A stretch of 64,000 nucleotides of DNA. Source: Methanosalsum natronophilum (lineage in GTDB: Archaea; Halobacteriota; Methanosarcinia; Methanosarcinales; Methanosarcinaceae). The stretch lies in NCBI RefSeq assembly GCF_024808815.1, contig NZ_JANUCS010000005.1, positions 1-64,000 on the forward strand, in the 5' to 3' direction. Under the pieces are notes generated by a model. It was not told where the DNA came from and did no database searches. It saw nothing but the letters and a program-made list of their open reading frames with translations. Below are positions 1 through 7,938 of the stretch, piece by piece (position 1 is the stretch's first letter; each line of letters opens with the position of its first letter). The position numbers and the translations under genes are program-made.

Positions 1-55
1 TATGATTTTTCACAAAACCATATTCACTTTAATAATATATATTTATTGTTATTAA

Positions 56-163
56 TTAGCTCAGGCTTTGCAACCCCAAAGTTTTTGACAGCCCCCACAA
101 AACAGTTCCCAAAAGATTGGAGTACATCTCAGCAACACCTTGTGCTCTTCTTGGTATGCAAGT
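56..163 (-). other. possible C-terminal fragment of a lost gene
   Basis: The stretch 1-314 holds no complete gene. On the minus strand, 35 codons read openly into a TAA at 56-58, with a protein-like sequence (RAQGVAEMYSNLLG, then LSKTLGLQSLS). There is no plausible start, and a stop lies directly upstream at about 164-166. It looks like the tail of a gene whose front has been lost, next to another damaged gene. An open stretch this short could occur by chance, and I recognise no family. The rest of 1-314 is AT-rich with nothing else I can support. Confidence 0.25.
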
Positions 164-314
164 TTAATCGACCACATAATAAACATTGCTGTAATGTAAT
201 GCATTTTTTTGTTTATTGAGAATGTTGATCGAAATCTTATAATGACAAATAGGAGTTCTAAAGAGCACGGGTTTAGAAACTTTTATTATTTATGGATTCT
301 AACATCCACTACAA

Positions 315-1106
315 ATGCTAAGTAGCTATATATATAGAATAATGCGACTATATCGAGTATATGTTCCCTTTAGTTTAAAGAAAAAGTTAGGAACTATACT
401 ACGGAATAAAAAATTTAAACTGTTAACTAGTTTGAATTATAGCACTTTATCTATCAAATACACAGCAATAAGTAATCCTTATAAAATAATCTGGGTATAC
501 ACTAATGATATTAAATATATTCACACAAAAATGAACAAGCAGTATATTGGAAAAATTATAGATTCTGACTTCGATGAAACAAGTAATTTAGTCGAATTTG
601 ATGACAATATCAGAGTTAAAGGGTTAAAAGAGCATTTCTATAAAGACATTAATTGGCTTGATACTACATACTTTAAACATGTTAAATCTAAAATAAACAA
701 AAATGGAGAATATGATGGATATAAAGACATAAGCACTTTTTTACGTATCCGATGTGCTTATTTAGATGATTTATTTTTTTCTATGAAAAAAAATGGTTAT
801 GTTAAAAACAAAATCATAGGTAATAATGTGCCAAGCCAAGATGGAAGGTTCAATCGGTATGATAGTAGCTTAGAACCTTTAGTTATAATAGGCAGTAATG
901 GACACATTTTTTTAAAGACGGGTGTGCATAGAGTAACAATAGCAAAGATTATTGGGATAAAAAAGATTCCCGTAAATGTATAAGGAAGGTACAAAAAATG
1001 GCAACTACTGCGAGAAGAAATAGCTAACTCGCAAAATATGGCCCAATTACCAAAAGAATATCAAAATCTTCTTAATCATCCTGATTTACAAGATATAATT
1101 AATTAG
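315..1106 (+). pseudogene. ParB-like domain protein interrupted by in-frame TAA
   Basis: The first 222 codons (315-983) encode a basic N-terminus and end in a ParB-like segment, VHRVTIAKIIGIKKIPVNV. Proteins of this kind are often found near polysaccharide genes. The TAA at 981-983 is followed in the same frame by 40 open codons ending at TAG 1104-1106. They read GRYKKWQLLREEI and later LLNHPDLQDII, which looks like the natural continuation of the domain (IPV.V..R.KKWQ). The simplest reading is a nonsense change, for example TTA to TAA, in a roughly 263-residue gene. A naturally shorter product of 222 residues is possible. TAA is not the pyrrolysine codon, so recoding by Pyl does not apply. 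Molecular function is not known to me. Confidence 0.6.
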
Positions 1107-1245
1107 GTTCTGGAAAATTCTTTTTATAGAATAAAGCTATTTATAATCATATTTGTTTAGTAAAAAGTAAAATAATATACATCAAATATGGGCTTGGAAA
1201 TAATAAAATCTAAGTCAATTACAACCTCTTATCAAGGTGAAATAC

Positions 1246-3822
1246 GTGACCAATTCGGATACAAACACTACTAGTCTTACAGCAATCAGTAACAATAATG
1301 ATAAAATCACCAAATTTAACAAACACTTAAAGAGTAGTTTGCCATACATAATAGGAATAGTTGTTTCATTCATTATTGCTTTTTATATTAGAATAATTCC
1401 TGCTGACAGTGTATTTATAGGTGATTTTGTAAGATTTGGAGGATGTCCTGACCCTTGGTACTATATTCGCTTAGTTGAAGTTATAATTCATAATTATCCT
1501 CAATTTCTATGGTATGAAACTTATACTTATTACCCATATGCCATGAGCCAAACTTGGGCGCCCGGATATGCTATGATACTAGCAACTATTATAATGATAC
1601 TTGGACTTGGAGATCCAAGCACTGAACTAATTCATACCGTATCAGCATACTATCCAGCATTCCTTGGAGCACTAGTGGTAATACCAGTTTATTTTGCTGC
1701 AAAGTGGATCTTTAATGACAGAAGAGTTGGAGTATTCGCTGCATTCTTGATTGCAATCGCTCCAGGACAATTTCTTTCAAGATCAATGATAGGGTTCAAT
1801 GATCACCATGTAGCTGAAGTACTTTTCAGTACAATGGTAGCAATGTTCATGGTAATGGCCTTAATTAAGTCAAGAGAATATAATATAACTTTTGATAAAA
1901 TAAAATCATTTGATTTAGCTAGCTTAAAAACACCACTCATCTACTTCGCACTAGCAGGTTTCATGATAGGGGTCTATTCCATATCTTGGAAGGGGGCACT
2001 GTTCTTTACATTTATGATAGGCTTCTATATCGCTATTCAGCACATAATAGATCATATGCACAACAGAGATACATCATATCTTGGTGTAGGTGGTCTGGTC
2101 GCATTTATTATAGCGTTAATAATGGTCTCCTTGACACCAGAAATTGGTGGTGACAAATCAAAACACCTGATCGGTTTAGCTATAGGAATACTAGCATTTC
2201 CAGTCCTTACTGCAATATCCCTTGAATTTAATCGGCGTGGACTCAATAAATACTATTATCCTTTAGCCGCAATAGTCCTTGCAGCAGTCACATACATATC
2301 TGCACGACTCTTCATCCCTGAACTTTATTCACTAATTGGTGAGATTGGAACTTATTTCTTAAGAGAAGCTGGTGGACTCACAATCGCAGAAGCTTCTCCT
2401 CTACTAATAAGAGGCGGCGAATTCACACTTGCACCACTATGGTACACCTTTGGTGCAGGTGCAATAGTCTCATTCCTTGTCTTGGCATACTTACTATTCA
2501 TCTCTATAACTCAAAAGAACACCCAGGAAAAGACTTTTCTTATAGTATGGTCAGTGATTATAATCTGGGCAATGTTACAACAAAACAGGTTCACATACTA
2601 CTATGCAGTAAATGTTGCAATCCTTTGTTCATTTGCCGGCATCATGGTACTAGACAAAGCTGGATGGCCACAACTTATCAACAGTTTAAAAAATAAATTG
2701 AGCAATAATGGTACCGAGTCCATTGAACCTAAAAAGAAAAAGAAGAAAAGTAAAACCAAATCAAAAAATATCAGCGATAATCAAAAGCCTACTATCTGGC
2801 ACATTGTAAGTGTCTTGATAATAGTCCTTGTTTTGGTATATCCAGCTGCATCATTATCTGTAGAGCAAGCTTCAAGAGATATTGGTGGCCTTAATGGGCC
2901 ATGGATAGATTCAATGCATTGGCTCAAATACAATACCCCTGATAACGGTGTGGATTATCTTGAGATCTATGAACCACCACCTGAAGATGCTGAATATTAC
3001 CCTTATCCAGAAGAAGCTTATGGTGTGATGTCATGGTGGGACTACGGTCATTGGATCATGGCTATAGGTGAAAGAATACCACATGCGAACCCATTCCAAC
3101 GTGGTGCTCGAACTGCAGGTGCTTTCTTTACAGCACCTTCCGAATCAGATGCTACTGATAAACTTTATGAGATTCATCCAAACCCCGATAAAGCTGCTGC
3201 AAGGTACATAATTTCAGATATCGAAATGGCTACAGGCAAATTCCATGCAATGGCTGCGTGGGCAGAAGAAATTGATGCATGGGGTGCAAGTAGTTCAAAT
3301 TATTTCATGCCAGTACAGACTGATATGGGCACTCAAATAGTACCTAGTGAGAAATACTACAATACAATGGAAGCAAGGTTACATATCTTTGACGGTGACG
3401 GTATGCAACAATACAGAATGGTATACGAGTCACCACAAGGTAGATCACAAGAAATAGCATACAAGAACATCTATAACCAACTGTTTGGTGGAGATGTACC
3501 GGAAGTTGATTCTGGATATGTTAAAATATTCGAGTTTGTTGAAGGTGCATTGATTGAAGGTGAAGCACCTGAAGGTACTGAAATTACATTAAGTAACGAA
3601 ATAATAACTAATCAAGGTAGGACATTCAGTTACACTCAAACCACAGAATCCAATGGAACTTTCACATTCAGAGTACCCTATTCAACCACAGGACCAATTG
3701 AAGGCGAAACTAACTTTGAAACTATGCCTGTAGGTCCGTACATGATCAGTTTTGATGATACTGAACTAGAAGTTGATGTCGATGAACAGGATGTCCTTGA
3801 TGGTAACACAATAACTCTTTGA
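1246..3822 (+). CDS. aglB: AglB/STT3 oligosaccharyltransferase catalytic subunit
   Basis: Transfers a lipid-linked glycan to Asn in N-X-S/T sequons of exported proteins at the outer face of the membrane. About a dozen hydrophobic segments fill the first 500 residues, followed by a soluble C-terminal domain. The STT3 signature WWDYGHW lies near residue 600, and an early acidic motif (GDFVRFGGCPDPWYY) is present. A lysine-rich cytoplasmic linker (KKKKKK-S-K, coding about 2728-2765) separates the membrane part from a last hydrophobic segment. The end resembles a carboxypeptidase-regulatory beta-sandwich. I prefer GTG at 1246 because AAGGTGA at 1235-1241 is then a well-spaced ribosome binding site; an in-frame GTG at 1237 overlaps that site. 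A TATA-like CTATTTATA lies near 1136. S-layer and archaellin proteins are the usual clients. Confidence 0.95.
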   Translation: MTNSDTNTTSLTAISNNNDKITKFNKHLKSSLPYIIGIVVSFIIAFYIRIIPADSVFIGDFVRFGGCPDPWYYIRLVEVIIHNYPQFLWYETYTYYPYAMSQTWAPGYAMILATIIMILGLGDPSTELIHTVSAYYPAFLGALVVIPVYFAAKWIFNDRRVGVFAAFLIAIAPGQFLSRSMIGFNDHHVAEVLFSTMVAMFMVMALIKSREYNITFDKIKSFDLASLKTPLIYFALAGFMIGVYSISWKGALFFTFMIGFYIAIQHIIDHMHNRDTSYLGVGGLVAFIIALIMVSLTPEIGGDKSKHLIGLAIGILAFPVLTAISLEFNRRGLNKYYYPLAAIVLAAVTYISARLFIPELYSLIGEIGTYFLREAGGLTIAEASPLLIRGGEFTLAPLWYTFGAGAIVSFLVLAYLLFISITQKNTQEKTFLIVWSVIIIWAMLQQNRFTYYYAVNVAILCSFAGIMVLDKAGWPQLINSLKNKLSNNGTESIEPKKKKKKSKTKSKNISDNQKPTIWHIVSVLIIVLVLVYPAASLSVEQASRDIGGLNGPWIDSMHWLKYNTPDNGVDYLEIYEPPPEDAEYYPYPEEAYGVMSWWDYGHWIMAIGERIPHANPFQRGARTAGAFFTAPSESDATDKLYEIHPNPDKAAARYIISDIEMATGKFHAMAAWAEEIDAWGASSSNYFMPVQTDMGTQIVPSEKYYNTMEARLHIFDGDGMQQYRMVYESPQGRSQEIAYKNIYNQLFGGDVPEVDSGYVKIFEFVEGALIEGEAPEGTEITLSNEIITNQGRTFSYTQTTESNGTFTFRVPYSTTGPIEGETNFETMPVGPYMISFDDTELEVDVDEQDVLDGNTITL

Positions 3823-3850
3823 TCTCTGAATCGGAGATCACTGTTTTTTA
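3821..3850 (+). terminator. hairpin plus T-run after aglB
   Basis: GATCTC (3821-3826) and GAGATC (3834-3839) form a 6-bp stem around a 7-base loop that overlaps the aglB stop codon. A run of six T follows at 3844-3849. A T-run is the known archaeal termination signal; the role of the hairpin is inferred. Confidence 0.5.
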
Positions 3851-3925
3851 TTTCAATATTGTAAGAAAAAGAACATGTTCGTCATTTAAATATACTTAAA
3901 ACTATAACTCAACTCAGGTGAAATC

Positions 3926-4408
3926 ATGAATAACATTAAAGGTCGTGCCTGGAAATATGGGAATAATATTGATACTGACGTAATAATCCCTGGGAAATAT
4001 TTGAGAACCACTGATATGCAGGTCTTTGCAGACCATGCAATGGAAGGAATTGATCCCGAATTCTCAAATAAGGTTCAAAAAGGTGATGTTTTAGTAGCAG
4101 GCCATAATTTCGGATGCGGGTCATCAAGGGAACAGGCACCTTTGGCACTAAAACATGCAGGTATTTCATGTGTTATTGCAAGGTCATTTGCACGTATCTT
4201 TTTCAGGAACTCGATCAATGTCGGATTACCTGTAGTGGAATCGGATATCGAATGTGATGAAGGTGATATAATAGAAGTAAATCTGCATGAAGGTTGGGTG
4301 AAAACACCTAAAGGTACCTATAATTCAAACGCAATACCTGAATTCCTATTAGATATCTTAAATGATGGTGGACTGGTGGCACACCGTAAAAAGAAGGTTA
4401 GAGAATGA
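3926..4408 (+). CDS. leuD: 3-isopropylmalate/homoaconitate hydratase small subunit
   Basis: Small (swivel-domain) subunit of the aconitase-like hydro-lyase acting in leucine or 2-oxosuberate (coenzyme B) synthesis. At 160 residues it has the family length. It carries the N-terminal [15 protein letters not shown] loop and the [14 protein letters not shown] motif near residues 60-75, which helps bind substrate carboxylates. Methanogens have paralogues for isopropylmalate (LeuD) and homocitrate/homoaconitate (HacB), and I cannot decide between them from this sequence. The large Fe-S subunit is not in the window. The ATG is preceded by AGGTGA, and the stop overlaps the next start (ATGA, 4405-4408), so the genes are probably translationally coupled. 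Confidence 0.9.
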   Translation: MNNIKGRAWKYGNNIDTDVIIPGKYLRTTDMQVFADHAMEGIDPEFSNKVQKGDVLVAGHNFGCGSSREQAPLALKHAGISCVIARSFARIFFRNSINVGLPVVESDIECDEGDIIEVNLHEGWVKTPKGTYNSNAIPEFLLDILNDGGLVAHRKKKVRE

Positions 4409-5241
4409 TGATCTTTCCTGAAGAATATAAGAATATAGGAATTTGTCACGAAAATGACGATATTTCATCCAAAATATATTTTCTCTCCGAGTACCTTTTA
4501 AAACAAGAAGATGGTCAATGGAACCTTTATCAGGTGAACAGCACCAAAAAACCAATCCTTACAACCGTAGAATCACTTGAACTCATTGCTACCAGTGACC
4601 AGATATTATGGTACGATAAAAAACTTAACATTAAAGACCGTACACTTCTAATAGAAACTGCAAACAAGTTCTGTACTGAAAAGATCAATACCGTGATATT
4701 CACTGGAATTGATGAACATGTAACGTTCGTACACCAGCCCGACATAACATCCATAAACATAATAGAAGTACTTGATATAGAACCGCCATTACCATGGCTT
4801 GCAGACTGTGTTCAACGCCTTGAGAGAAGTGGTATATTCTCTGATCTTCAGATAAGATTCGAGTACAACATAACAAACTTAAAACAATTCGAGGATAAGA
4901 ACACAGTATTCCCATGTTGCTGTTCAGGATTAAAGGGTCAGTTCTTAGATTCTAGTAAGATCGAGGGTACTGATCTGATAGTTATAGGTTGTGAAATATC
5001 TGACACTATCTTGAAAACAAAGTACCCTACCTTGAAATATGAGAGGTACAGTTTCTGCCCGTTCAGTTCAAACCTGGTGAAACCCAACAAAATGTTCATT
5101 GCCAGATGTTGCAGGAAAGAAATGTGTGGACCCACTACAATAAACGGGCATAAGGGTACAGTTGTGCATTGGGGTGCAACAGAACACGATATTGCAGTTG
5201 CAGTACGAAACCTTGTTCGTAATGGAGTTTTAGAATCATGA
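4405..5241 (+). CDS. conserved Cys-rich protein of unknown function, coupled to leuD and leuB
   Basis: A 278-residue soluble protein that I do not recognise as a characterised family. It overlaps leuD and leuB by 4 bases each (ATGA at 4405-4408 and 5238-5241), so it is embedded in their operon. The C-terminal half is cysteine-rich: FPCCCSG, a lone GCE, FCPF and RCCRKEMCG. These groups could bind a metal or Fe-S cluster. A region near residues 115-135 ([18 protein letters not shown]) looks like an ordinary alpha/beta fold. From context it may serve leucine or 2-oxosuberate synthesis, for example in cluster handling for the partner dehydratase, but that is only inference. Confidence 0.75.
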   Translation: MMIFPEEYKNIGICHENDDISSKIYFLSEYLLKQEDGQWNLYQVNSTKKPILTTVESLELIATSDQILWYDKKLNIKDRTLLIETANKFCTEKINTVIFTGIDEHVTFVHQPDITSINIIEVLDIEPPLPWLADCVQRLERSGIFSDLQIRFEYNITNLKQFEDKNTVFPCCCSGLKGQFLDSSKIEGTDLIVIGCEISDTILKTKYPTLKYERYSFCPFSSNLVKPNKMFIARCCRKEMCGPTTINGHKGTVVHWGATEHDIAVAVRNLVRNGVLES

Positions 5242-6251
5242 AAAAGATCGCAGTAATTGAAGGTGACGGGATTGGGCGTGAAGTTATCCCACAAGCATTG
5301 AAAGTATTGAATGCATTAGAGTTCGAGTTTGAGAAAATTGAGCTTAATGTGGGGTATAGTCGTTGGGAAACAACTGGTGAAGCTATCTCGAACGATGATA
5401 TCAATACATTAAAAGAATGTGACTGTATACTTTTTGGCGCGATCACTACTCCAAATGACCCTGATTATAAGAGTGTTTTGTTAAGGATACGAAAAGAACT
5501 CGAACTCTACGCAAATGTACGTCCAATTCGACCCATTGCCGCAATTACGGGTGCTGTAGGTCACAAGAACTTCGATCTTGTTATTGTGAGAGAGAATACC
5601 GAATGTCTTTATGCAGGTCTTGAGGAGATATATGAAGACCGTGCATACACTACCCGGGTCATAACAAGAAATGGATCTGAACGTGTAGCTAAATATGCAT
5701 GTAAACTAGCTAATGCACGAAGAAAACATCTAACAATTGTGCATAAATCCAATGTCATCAAATCAGATAAACTGTTCCTTGAAACGTGTCAAGAAATAGC
5801 TGATAAGGAAAAGATCAATTTCGATGATAGATTAGTTGATTCAATGGCGTTCAGTCTGATAACAGAGCCGTGGAAATATGATGTTGTAGTGACCACTAAC
5901 ATGTTCGGTGATATTCTAAGTGACCTCTCGGGTGCTCTTGTTGGGAGTCTTGGGTTGTTACCAAGTGCAAATATCGGGTTGAATCAAGCGTTCTTTGAAC
6001 CTGTGCACGGTAGTGCGCCTGATATTGCTGGTGAGAATAAAGCTAATCCTATTGCAGCGATCCTATCAACAAAAATGATGCTTGAATGGTGTCAGGAGTT
6101 TGAGAAAGCGTCTATGATAGAAGAGGCTATTAACCAGACATTGTGTCGTAATATAAGAACACCTGATATTGGTGGGCATAGTACTACTGACGCTTTCGGG
6201 GATGCTGTTGCCGAATATATTAAAGATACAATATCATCCAATTCCAAGTAA
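5238..6251 (+). CDS. leuB: isopropylmalate/homoisocitrate dehydrogenase
   Basis: NAD(P)-dependent beta-decarboxylating dehydrogenase, 337 residues, as usual for the archaeal LeuB/AksF group. Visible motifs are IEGDGIGREVIPQA at the N-terminus, RKELELYANVRPI, RENTECLYAG, the active-site Lys region HKSNVIKSD, and TTNMFGDILSDLSGALVGSLG. LeuB (leucine) and AksF (coenzyme B precursors) cannot be separated by eye. The start overlaps the stop of the unknown Cys-rich gene. The 3' end overlaps the convergent arlJ 3' end by 18 bases (6234-6251). Confidence 0.92.
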   Translation: MKKIAVIEGDGIGREVIPQALKVLNALEFEFEKIELNVGYSRWETTGEAISNDDINTLKECDCILFGAITTPNDPDYKSVLLRIRKELELYANVRPIRPIAAITGAVGHKNFDLVIVRENTECLYAGLEEIYEDRAYTTRVITRNGSERVAKYACKLANARRKHLTIVHKSNVIKSDKLFLETCQEIADKEKINFDDRLVDSMAFSLITEPWKYDVVVTTNMFGDILSDLSGALVGSLGLLPSANIGLNQAFFEPVHGSAPDIAGENKANPIAAILSTKMMLEWCQEFEKASMIEEAINQTLCRNIRTPDIGGHSTTDAFGDAVAEYIKDTISSNSK

Positions 6252-7892
6252 TGACGATACTGCTTCCTGTGTCACAACTGCACTGATTGCAGCGATCCAT
6301 ACCATAATAACAAAGTTTGTAACCGCGATCAGCATATGACCACCGTCAACAACTTTCAGTAATATGGCTGATAAAAGAGAATGTACGATCATTATTAACA
6401 GTACAAGTAATGAAAGTGTCCCCATATCCCCAATATCCGTATAGATCACCATACCCATAGACATTCCTGGCGGCATATCTATTGTCATGAACATGTCTTG
6501 CATTAGTTCAACCACGCTTAATGAGATATAAAGTGTGAATCCAATACCTGCAGTTAATCCATAAAGTGATCCCACTAAACTATTAGCAGACTGTACTCTT
6601 TTTTTCCTAAGCGCTAATATACGATGAAAGTTTGTTGCTATCATGTTACCAACCACTTCGGGTTTACCCCCAAGATGTGTGGCTTCAACAAAGGTTACAC
6701 TGAATCGTTTGATCAAATGGCTCCCTGTATTATCAGCAAACATTTCCCACGATTTCACCTTATCAACACGTGTATTGATCCTTCGATATAATCCATTCAC
6801 ATCGTTTGTAAGTGGCCCGAAATCGTGTATTCTTAACGCTCTTAGTGCTTCATCGATAAGACCACCTCGTGCACCTGCCGAACTTCCAAGTGATCTTATA
6901 AAAGCGGGAAAATTATTATCTCGTCTCCTGATACTCTTCTCTATATTGCTAGCAACCCTACCCGTGTATACCAGTGGTGTGAGACATAATGCAACCGCTA
7001 TCGGTGTCTCGAGGTCACCATGTAAAATCACAAGGATCGTGACTATGAGACATCCGCCTAGTGATATGGGGATCGATCGATATAATTTCAATCTATAATC
7101 AGTAACATACCTGCCAGGAGCTTGCCATACGGGGTCTGTAGGCACTTTATTCTTAGTATACATCAGTATCATGAGATCAGTCACTACAAATGTAGCTAAT
7201 ACTATCAGGAGCAGAGTAACTGCATCCATACCAGTGATCACTGGCATGATAACAGCAAATGATGCCAGGAATATGAGTGACATTATAAGTGAGATGAACA
7301 TCTCTTTAATAACCTCAATATTATACATGGCACCGTTATACATCGATTCATATTCGTTCATGACAACGTTCTGTTCAGATGATAGGAAATCCTTAATATC
7401 CTCACCCGACTTGAGACCGTGTGCCAGTCTGTCAAGAAAATCCTGGAATATGACCGATGGTGTACGTTTAGCTATGAACCTACATCCATCCTCCAAACTC
7501 TTGTTCCAAATAGTTACAAGTTCAAATATTTTCTTTGTCTCTTCCGCGAGATACCCATACTCCTCATTCTCAGATACTATCCGAACAATATCTACACGAG
7601 GTGTTTGTGCTGTAGCAACTGCACCCATCTGAGAAATATAATAATGCATCTGGTTATCTATCTCTGACCCTTTTCCTTCAGCTGCAGAGATTGGGTAAAG
7701 GACGGCGAACAGTATACAAATAACAGGAATCAGGGCAGGAATGACATTCGCGGGACCGCTAAACAGGTCTGGTAAGAATAAGTAGAATATACCAGCGAAC
7801 AGAAACCCGAACAGGACTGCGGGTATAGCGAACCGTTTCATGTAAGATACGGGATCCATATCAATTACATGAAACGCTCTCTTATAATCCAT
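6234..7892 (-). CDS. arlJ: archaellum membrane platform protein ArlJ (FlaJ)
   Basis: Polytopic membrane component of the archaellum motor, homologous to the type II secretion F / PilC family. It anchors the ArlI ATPase and the filament base. The roughly 550 residues contain two T2SSF-like cytoplasmic domains (about residues 80-190 and 310-420) separated by pairs of membrane helices, with a cluster of helices at the C-terminus (GLTAGIGFTLYISL; LLVLLIMIVHSLLSAILL). I prefer ATG at 7892 (MDYKRAF) because AGGTTG sits about 10 bases upstream; an in-frame TTG at 7904 overlaps that site. It is last in arlFGHIJ, 34 bases after arlI when the longer start is used. Confidence 0.92.
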   Translation of the reverse strand: MDYKRAFHVIDMDPVSYMKRFAIPAVLFGFLFAGIFYLFLPDLFSGPANVIPALIPVICILFAVLYPISAAEGKGSEIDNQMHYYISQMGAVATAQTPRVDIVRIVSENEEYGYLAEETKKIFELVTIWNKSLEDGCRFIAKRTPSVIFQDFLDRLAHGLKSGEDIKDFLSSEQNVVMNEYESMYNGAMYNIEVIKEMFISLIMSLIFLASFAVIMPVITGMDAVTLLLIVLATFVVTDLMILMYTKNKVPTDPVWQAPGRYVTDYRLKLYRSIPISLGGCLIVTILVILHGDLETPIAVALCLTPLVYTGRVASNIEKSIRRRDNNFPAFIRSLGSSAGARGGLIDEALRALRIHDFGPLTNDVNGLYRRINTRVDKVKSWEMFADNTGSHLIKRFSVTFVEATHLGGKPEVVGNMIATNFHRILALRKKRVQSANSLVGSLYGLTAGIGFTLYISLSVVELMQDMFMTIDMPPGMSMGMVIYTDIGDMGTLSLLVLLIMIVHSLLSAILLKVVDGGHMLIAVTNFVIMVWIAAISAVVTQEAVSSLLGIG

Positions 7893-7938
7893 TAGAACAC
7901 ACAACCTGTTTTCACATTAAAAATAAACTAAAATCAAA

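Noticed and set aside
2439-2696. 85-codon frame inside aglB
   Set aside because: Out-of-frame reading within an intact membrane protein gene.
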